A stretch of 11,595 nucleotides of DNA. Origin: JAFHCF01 sp048497495 (GTDB taxonomy: Bacteria; Pseudomonadota; Alphaproteobacteria; Rhizobiales; Ancalomicrobiaceae). A model generated the notes under the pieces. The model was not told the DNA's origin, ran no database searches, and saw nothing but the letters and a program-made list of their open reading frames with translations. The stretch lies in NCBI GenBank assembly GCA_048497495.1, contig JAFHCF010000199.1, forward strand, positions 1-11,595, in the 5' to 3' direction. Made by a program: the position numbers and the translations under genes. Below are positions 6,144 to 11,595 of this stretch, piece after piece; positions within the stretch are counted from its first letter, which is position 1; each line of letters starts with the position of its first letter.

Positions 6144-6267
6144 GCGCGATCCTTCGAGACGCGCTCGTGTCCCGAGCGCTCCTCAGGATGAGGCGTCTGT
6201 TCCAAGAGGCTTCTTTCCACACGCCTCATCCTGAGGAGGGCCGAAGGCCCGTCTCGAAGGATCGCGC
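6144..6267. repeat. REP-like cruciform palindrome between rplI and the two-component genes
   Basis: The outer arms 6144-6161 (GCGCGATCCTTCGAGACG) and 6250-6267 are exact reverse complements (18 bp). The inner arms 6179-6196 (CTCCTCAGGATGAGGCGT) and 6221-6238 are also exact (18 bp). Between outer and inner arms each side carries its own local hairpin: CGCTCG/CGAGCG (6162-6167 with 6173-6178) and GGGCC/GGCCC (6238-6242 with 6246-6250). The central loop is 24 bases. Sequences of the type CCTTCGAGAC...CCTCAGGATGAGG are familiar as dispersed intergenic palindromes in Rhizobiales genomes. No protein is encoded; the 81-codon frame across it is an artefact. Confidence 0.82.
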
Positions 6268-6394
6268 ACGGCTTCGCGGAACTCTCTATTTCCTCACTCC
6301 CCCGCCCCCCAGCGCCATCGCCCCCCCCTCCTCGATCGCGTTGCCGGGGGAGGTTCGGTTCGGGTAGGGTCGCGGGGGACGGGAAGGCTCGGGC

Positions 6395-7072
6395 ATGCGG
6401 GTGTTGATCATCGAGGACGATCGCGAGGTCGCCAATTATCTGCAGCGGGGGCTGCGGGAGTTCGGCGTCGTCGTCGATCATGTCGCCAACGGGCTCGACG
6501 GGCTGCAATTGGCGCGTGATCCGAGCTACGACGCGTTGATCGTCGATCGCATGCTGCCGGGGCTCGAGGGGCTCGAGATCGTCCGGCGGCTGCGCGGCGA
6601 GGGGGTGTCGACGCCGGTCCTGGTGCTCTCGGCGCTGTCGCATGTCGACGAGCGGGTGCGCGGCCTCAAGGCGGGCTGCGACGACTATGTGATCAAGCCC
6701 TATGTGCTGGCGGAGTTGCACGCCCGGCTCGAGGCGATCGTGCGCCGGCGCTCCGGCGCCAAGCCGCAGACGATGCTCCGGGTCGGCGATCTCGAGCTCG
6801 ATCTCGCCACCCGCGCCGCCCGGCGCGGCGGGCTCACGATCCATCTCCTGCCGCGCGAATTCCTGCTGCTCGAGTATCTGATGCGCCACGCCGATCAGGT
6901 GGTGACCCGCACCATGTTGCTCGAGGCGGTTTGGGACTACCACTTCCATCCGCAGACCAACACGCTCGACGTCCACATCAGCCGGCTCCGGCAGAAACTC
7001 GAGAAAGGGTATTCGAAGCCCATGCTGTTCACCGTGCGGGGCGCCGGATATTGTCTGAAGGGTGAAGCGTAA
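6395..7072 (+). CDS. OmpR/PhoB-family response regulator
   Basis: This DNA-binding response regulator is 225 residues long, the usual size. The receiver domain (about 1-115) has the acidic pair D8/D9, phosphorylation site D51 (DALIVDRMLPG), S79 in the switch position and K101 (YVIKPY). The C-terminal winged helix (about 127-222) shows LLPREFLLLEYLMRHADQVV, the recognition region TNTLDVHISRLRQKLEK and the closing TVRGAGYCLK. It is expected to be phosphorylated by the kinase encoded next and to bind tandem DNA sites as a dimer. GGGAAGG at 6381-6387 lies seven bases before ATG 6395. The last 11 bases overlap the kinase gene, so the two are coupled. Signal and regulon are unknown; the subfamily cannot be narrowed safely to a named system. 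Confidence 0.95.
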   Translation: MRVLIIEDDREVANYLQRGLREFGVVVDHVANGLDGLQLARDPSYDALIVDRMLPGLEGLEIVRRLRGEGVSTPVLVLSALSHVDERVRGLKAGCDDYVIKPYVLAELHARLEAIVRRRSGAKPQTMLRVGDLELDLATRAARRGGLTIHLLPREFLLLEYLMRHADQVVTRTMLLEAVWDYHFHPQTNTLDVHISRLRQKLEKGYSKPMLFTVRGAGYCLKGEA

Positions 7073-8447
7073 CTGGTTCGCGACCGCCACCTTCCGCCTG
7101 ACGATCCTGACCGCGCCGCTCTATCTGGCCGCCGGCTGGGCGATGCTGGCCTTCGTCTTCTTCTCCACCCAGGCGATCATGGAGCACCGGGTCGACGTCG
7201 GGCTCATCGCCGAGAGCGAGCGGCTCGGCACCGAACTCCAGAGTTCGCGGCGCGCGGAGATCGTCCGGGCGGTGCAGGAGCGGATCTTCGCCGAGCGCGG
7301 CAGCGCCCGCCTCTACCGGGTGATCGGCGGCGACGGCGCCGAACTGATCGAGAACTTCACCACGGTCTCCGGGGCGATGCCGGCGCCCGGCGCCTACGCC
7401 AACATCTGGATGAAGCGGGGGCCGGCCGACGGCGAGCACGAGGCGCGCCTCCTCGGCGTCGCCCTGGCCGACGGCCTGACCCTCCAACTCGGTCGCGACC
7501 TCACGGAAGAAGACCAGTTGCGGCGGATCATCCGCGATTCCTCGCTGATCGGCGCGGGGGCGATGGCCTTCCTGGCGCTCCTCGCCGGCGCCATCACCAG
7601 CCGCGCCGTCGTCCACCGGCTCGCCGGCTTCAACGCCAGCGCCGCCCGCATCCTCCACGGCCACATCGACGAGCGCATGCCGGTCGGCGGCACCGGCGAC
7701 GAGTTCGACCATCTCGGCGAGAACCTCAACGAGGCGCTCGACCGCATCTCGGAGCTGATGACGGCGACCCGGCAGGTGACCGACAACATCGCCCACGACC
7801 TGCGCGGACCCTTGTCGCGGGTGCGGGGGCGGCTCGAGCTGCTGCAGATCTCGGGTCCGTCCGGCGCGGAGGTGGAGACGGCGCTCGCCGAATCCGTCGG
7901 CGATCTCGACGTGCTCCTGGAGACGCTGGAATCGCTGCTCGCCATCGCCCGGCTCGATCACGGCGCCTCGCCCCATCGCGTCCGGGTCGACGCCGTCCGC
8001 CTGCTCGGCGACCTGATCGACTATTTCCAGCCGCTGGCCGAGGAGAAGTCCCTCGATCTGACCCTGGAGACCCACGGCGAGCTCACGGTCGAGGCCGATC
8101 CGCATCTCCTGTTCCAGGCGCTGTCGAACATCGTCGACAATGCCATCCGCTACACGCCGGAGGGCGGGCGCATCGTCGTGGCGGCGCGGCGGACGGGCGA
8201 GCGGATCGTCATCCGGGTCGCCGACACCGGGCCCGGCATTCCCGCCGATCAGCGGCAGCGGGTGCTCGAGCGCTTCGTCCGCCTCGACCAGAGCCGCCAC
8301 CAACCGGGCAGCGGGCTGGGGCTCGCGGTGGTCGACGCGGTGGCGCGCCACCACGGCGCGACGCTGGACATCGGCGACGGCGAACCGGGACTGACGGTCA
8401 CCCTCGGTCTCGCCGCCGCGCCGCCCGCCGCGAACCGCGATTCCTGA
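7062..8447 (+). CDS. HAMP-domain sensor histidine kinase
   Basis: This inner-membrane sensor kinase (461 residues) is the partner of the preceding response regulator. TM1 is at about residues 12-34, followed by a periplasmic sensor region at about 36-160 with no recognised fold, TM2 at about 162-184 and HAMP at about 186-238. The dimerisation/phosphotransfer box is DNIAHDLRGPLSRVR with H245. The ATPase domain has the N box (N356, N360: NIVDNAIRYTPEGG), the G1 box D388-TGPGI, an F-box-like LERFVRLD and the G2 box G416-SGLGL. The H box has GPL where TPL is commoner. The start is GTG 7062, inside the response regulator's end; the next Met (about residue 28) would delete most of TM1. No clear separate ribosome binding site exists, so translation probably depends on coupling. 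Confidence 0.94.
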   Translation: MKRNWFATATFRLTILTAPLYLAAGWAMLAFVFFSTQAIMEHRVDVGLIAESERLGTELQSSRRAEIVRAVQERIFAERGSARLYRVIGGDGAELIENFTTVSGAMPAPGAYANIWMKRGPADGEHEARLLGVALADGLTLQLGRDLTEEDQLRRIIRDSSLIGAGAMAFLALLAGAITSRAVVHRLAGFNASAARILHGHIDERMPVGGTGDEFDHLGENLNEALDRISELMTATRQVTDNIAHDLRGPLSRVRGRLELLQISGPSGAEVETALAESVGDLDVLLETLESLLAIARLDHGASPHRVRVDAVRLLGDLIDYFQPLAEEKSLDLTLETHGELTVEADPHLLFQALSNIVDNAIRYTPEGGRIVVAARRTGERIVIRVADTGPGIPADQRQRVLERFVRLDQSRHQPGSGLGLAVVDAVARHHGATLDIGDGEPGLTVTLGLAAAPPAANRDS

Positions 8448-8457
8448 CATTGTTTTC

Positions 8458-8467
8458 ATGATATCAT
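8458..8467. promoter_or_regulatory. ATGATATCAT palindrome after the kinase gene
   Basis: A perfect 10-base palindrome lies 10 bases after the kinase stop, in a short AT-rich patch (TTGTTTTCATGATATCATCAGG) unusual for this GC-rich region. It could be a protein-binding site or part of a promoter for the small ORF and DUF599 gene. A 10-base palindrome can arise by chance. Confidence 0.3.
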
Positions 8468-8499
8468 CAGGTTGGTGTCAGTTGCCGGTCGTAGCTTGT

Positions 8500-8528
8500 G
8501 GGCTCCCCCGACGGACACCTCGGAGCCC
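8500..8528 (+). promoter_or_regulatory. Hairpin that could mask the small ORF's ribosome binding site
   Basis: GGGCTCC (8500-8506) is exactly complementary to GGAGCCC (8522-8528), with a 15-base loop. The 3' arm contains GGAG (8522-8525), the only Shine-Dalgarno-like sequence before ATG 8531. Folding would hide it, suggesting translation control if the ORF is real. Confidence 0.35.
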
Positions 8529-8530
8529 CC

Positions 8531-8704
8531 ATGCCCGCCCTGGCCAAATCGATTCAGACGACCCCGCCGCGCACGCGCCGACCGGGCGAGAGCAAGGCCT
8601 CGCTCCTGCGGCGGATCATGATCTGGGCGACCCGGACGGCGCGCTCGATCGATGGCGCGAGCCGGCGTCCGCTGGAGCGACCCTTCCCCTTCTTCGGCGA
8701 CTGA
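8531..8704 (+). CDS. Small basic hypothetical protein (57 residues)
   Basis: I do not recognise this protein. It starts MPALAKSIQTTPPRTRRPGE, is rich in Arg, Lys and Ser, has one short amphipathic or weakly hydrophobic helix (about 26-42, LLRRIMIWATRTARSI) and ends PLERPFPFFGD. No membrane span is convincing and there is no cysteine cluster. Its codons show the high G/C at third positions of real genes here. GGAG at 8522-8525 is five bases upstream of ATG 8531; an in-frame GTG at 8498 lacks such a site. It lies 27 bases before the DUF599 gene and 83 after the kinase, and could share a transcript with either. It could be a spurious ORF. Confidence 0.5.
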   Translation: MPALAKSIQTTPPRTRRPGESKASLLRRIMIWATRTARSIDGASRRPLERPFPFFGD

Positions 8705-8731
8705 GCCGAGAACGAAAGACCGACCTCGACC

Positions 8732-9448
8732 ATGTTCGACGCGATCCCCCTGCCGATGTTGACCGACCTCCTGGCGCTCGCCGCCACCCTGTCGGCTCTG
8801 GTCGGCTACCAACTCTTCCTCGACCACAAGGTCCGCCACAACCCGAACTACACGTTCCGGGCGACGATGGCCCATTCGCGAGCCGCCTGGACGCGGGCGA
8901 TCATGGCGGAAGGCAAGGACGTGCTGGCGGTCCAGACGCTGCGCAATTCGACCATGGCGGCGACCTTCATGGCCTCGACGGCGGTGCTGCTGATCATCGG
9001 CGTGCTGACGCTCTCCGTCCAGGGTGACCGGCTCGAGGCGAGTTGGCACGTGCTCAACCCGACGGGCCCGGCCGGCGCGGTGATGTGGACGGTCAAGACG
9101 CTGGTCCTGCTCGTCGACCTGTTCGGCGCCTTCCTCTCCTTCACCATGGCGATCCGGCAGTTCCACCACGTCGGCTACATGATCAACGTGCCGCTGTCGG
9201 GGCGCTACGGCCGGGTCCCGCAGGAACTGGTGATCGCCCAGTTGGAACGCGCCGGGCACTTCTACTGGATCGGCATGCGCACCTATTTCCTTCTGGTGCC
9301 GTTGGTCCTGTGGCTGTTCGGGTCCTACCTGATGCTCGCCGCCACCGCCGTGCTGATCGCGGTGTTGTTCCGGCTCGACCACATGCCGAGCGACGAGGAA
9401 CGCGCCATCGACGACGCCGGGGGCCACGAGGTCGCCGCCCTCGACTGA
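8732..9448 (+). CDS. DUF599 family membrane protein
   Basis: The 238-residue protein has about four membrane helices (about 9-29, 75-97, 117-142 and 184-213). The conserved stretch EGKDVLAVQTLRNSTMAATF, then MASTAVLLIIGVLTL, and the later FLSFTMAIRQFHHVGYMI match the DUF599 signature as I know it. Residues 150-182 form a soluble loop with a helix (YGRVPQELVIAQLERAGHFYWIGMR), and the acidic C-terminus (SDEERAIDD) probably faces the cytoplasm. The function of the family is unknown and no catalytic motif is visible. ATG 8732 is preceded only by a weak purine stretch (GAACGAAAG). A 13-bp hairpin follows 43 bases after the stop, ending the block that separates rplI from dnaB. Confidence 0.85.
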   Translation: MFDAIPLPMLTDLLALAATLSALVGYQLFLDHKVRHNPNYTFRATMAHSRAAWTRAIMAEGKDVLAVQTLRNSTMAATFMASTAVLLIIGVLTLSVQGDRLEASWHVLNPTGPAGAVMWTVKTLVLLVDLFGAFLSFTMAIRQFHHVGYMINVPLSGRYGRVPQELVIAQLERAGHFYWIGMRTYFLLVPLVLWLFGSYLMLAATAVLIAVLFRLDHMPSDEERAIDDAGGHEVAALD

Positions 9449-9491
9449 ACCATTCGAGAGGCGCGACGCCGACCGCACCCCTCGGACCCTG

Positions 9492-9523
9492 CTCCCCGCG
9501 TGCTCCCCGAAGCACGCGGGGAG
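9492..9523 (+). terminator. Hairpin terminator after the DUF599 gene
   Basis: CTCCCCGCGTGCT (9492-9504) pairs exactly with AGCACGCGGGGAG (9511-9523), 13 bp with loop CCCCGA, and could extend by a G-T and a T-A pair. TATCGCTTCC follows, so the T content is modest. Its position 43 bases after the stop fits transcript termination before dnaB. Confidence 0.65.
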
Positions 9524-9664
9524 TATCGCTTCCGTCCAGCGCGATTCGCGCCCGCCGGGCTTCGCCGGAGGTCAAGCTTCGGATCGGCCGGCCGGCAAAA
9601 TCCTGTGGACGAGCGGGTATGAATCGGGGGACGCTTTCGGGCTCCGAAGGGGGCCGTTAAGTAA

Positions 9665-9696
9665 GTCTCGACCACCAGAGACCCAATGCACGCCCG

Positions 9697-9700
<4 letters not shown>
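9665..9700 (+). promoter_or_regulatory. dnaB leader: small hairpin and four-codon upstream ORF overlapping the start
   Basis: GTCTC/GAGAC (9665-9669 with 9678-9682) can form a short hairpin. An ATG at 9686 opens a four-codon frame (Met-His-Ala-Arg) whose TGA (9698-9700) overlaps the dnaB ATG as ATGA. No good Shine-Dalgarno sequence precedes dnaB (only GAGAC), so termination-reinitiation coupling or leaderless-like initiation is possible. A -10-like TTAAGT is at 9657-9662, without a good -35. Confidence 0.35.
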
Positions 9701-11187
<1,487 letters not shown>

Positions 11188-11233
11188 GAAGCCCCGCCGA
11201 TCCTCCGCCGTCCACGAGCGACCACACCGCCGG

Positions 11234-11255
11234 GGGCGATCGCCCGCGTCGCGGG
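11234..11255. terminator. Palindromes between dnaB and the convergent DUF1236 gene
   Basis: GGGCGATCGCCC (11234-11245) is a perfect 12-base palindrome. It overlaps CCCGC/GCGGG (11243-11247 with 11251-11255). The two genes converge over a 73-base gap, so these could act as a bidirectional terminator, though neither has T-runs and the palindrome has no loop. Confidence 0.35.
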
Positions 11256-11260
11256 TTCGA

Positions 11261-11595
11261 TCAGTGGCGAACGGTGCCGACCACCATGCCGGAGCGATCG
11301 ATCAGCACCACGTGCTCGTTGACCTGGGCGTAGCGATAGCCGACCAGACGCGGATTGCCGTCGATGGTGTAGGTGCGGACGGTCTGCGGCAGGGGCTTGC
11401 CGATCAACACCGGCTCTTCGACCATCACGCGTTCGGGCGGACGGCTGACGACGTAGTCGCGGACGTAGACCTGGTCCTCGGCGGTCAACGTGCCGACGGC
11501 GGCGCCGCCGATGGCACCGGCGACACCGCCGATGACGGCGCCGATCGGGCCGCCGATGATGGCGCCACCGATGGCGCCGGCCGCGCCACCGGCAA
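11261..11595 (-). CDS. Glycine-zipper / DUF1236 protein, 5' end outside the window
   Basis: On the minus strand the frame is open from the window's right edge to TGA at 11263-11261, giving about 111 C-terminal residues. The first about 35 are an Ala/Gly/Ile repeat of glycine-zipper type (AIGGAIIGGPIGAVIGGVAG), suggesting membrane insertion or oligomerisation. The rest (about 38-111) fits DUF1236 as known from Rhizobiales: VMVEEPVLIGKPLPQTVRTY, then YRYAQVNEHVVLIDRSGMVVGTVRH. Such proteins usually have an N-terminal signal peptide and act in the envelope, but their role is not established. Neither start nor signal peptide can be seen here; a TTG at 11488 is internal to the domain. It converges with dnaB. 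Confidence 0.8.
   Translation of the reverse strand, partial: AGGAAGAIGGAIIGGPIGAVIGGVAGAIGGAAVGTLTAEDQVYVRDYVVSRPPERVMVEEPVLIGKPLPQTVRTYTIDGNPRLVGYRYAQVNEHVVLIDRSGMVVGTVRH

Noticed and set aside
6122..6367. An 81-codon frame after rplI
   Set aside because: It is built mostly from the REP-like palindrome and lacks a ribosome binding site; palindromic repeats often leave such open frames.
7029..8459. A 476-codon minus-strand frame opposite the histidine kinase
   Set aside because: The kinase on the plus strand has all H, N, G1 and G2 boxes; the antisense frame is a composition artefact.

Overview
The window is GC-rich chromosomal DNA from an alphaproteobacterium, most likely of the order Hyphomicrobiales (Rhizobiales). 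The evidence is the gene order rpsF-rpsR-DUF2232-rplI followed further on by dnaB, the alphaproteobacterial form of S18, the DUF3734/patatin tail at the left edge and a glycine-zipper/DUF1236 protein at the right edge, together with strong G/C bias at third codon positions. I cannot name the genus.

Layout, left to right. (1) Bases 1-191 are the C-terminal end of a patatin-like phospholipase (DUF3734) gene. (2) Bases 192-732 are non-coding. They contain hairpins just after that stop and then a visibly AT-richer stretch (about 405-665) carrying a perfect 9-bp inverted repeat. (3) Bases 733-2928 encode a membrane chemoreceptor (dCache sensor, HAMP, MA signalling domain) that stands alone, followed by a strong hairpin. 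(4) Bases 2929-3464 are non-coding, with a large 23-bp imperfect inverted repeat, a likely rpsF promoter and a structured rpsF leader. (5) Bases 3465-6015 are the ribosomal-protein cluster rpsF (S6), rpsR (S18), a DUF2232 polytopic membrane protein and rplI (L9), closed by a 14-bp GNRA-loop terminator. (6) Bases 6144-6267 are a REP-like cruciform palindrome. (7) Bases 6395-8447 are an OmpR-type response regulator and its histidine kinase, overlapping by 11 bases. (8) Bases 8531-9448 are a small basic 57-residue hypothetical protein and a DUF599 membrane protein, followed by a 13-bp hairpin. (9) Bases 9697-11187 are the replicative helicase gene dnaB. (10) Bases 11261-11595 hold a convergent, left-pointing gene for a glycine-zipper/DUF1236 protein that runs off the right edge.

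The genes are mostly housekeeping. S6 and S18 are direct partners in the 30S platform, L9 belongs to the 50S subunit, and DnaB unwinds DNA at the fork. The signalling and membrane genes (two-component system, small ORF, DUF599) sit between rplI and dnaB, which are usually closer together in related genomes, so this block looks like an accessory insertion into a conserved neighbourhood. I see no transposase, integrase, CRISPR array, tRNA or rRNA. No clearly new multi-gene system is evident. The most interesting signals are RNA or DNA structures in the gaps: the 3075-3161 and 6144-6267 palindromes, the hairpin before the rpsF ribosome binding site, a hairpin that could mask the small ORF's ribosome binding site, and a four-codon upstream ORF overlapping the dnaB start.
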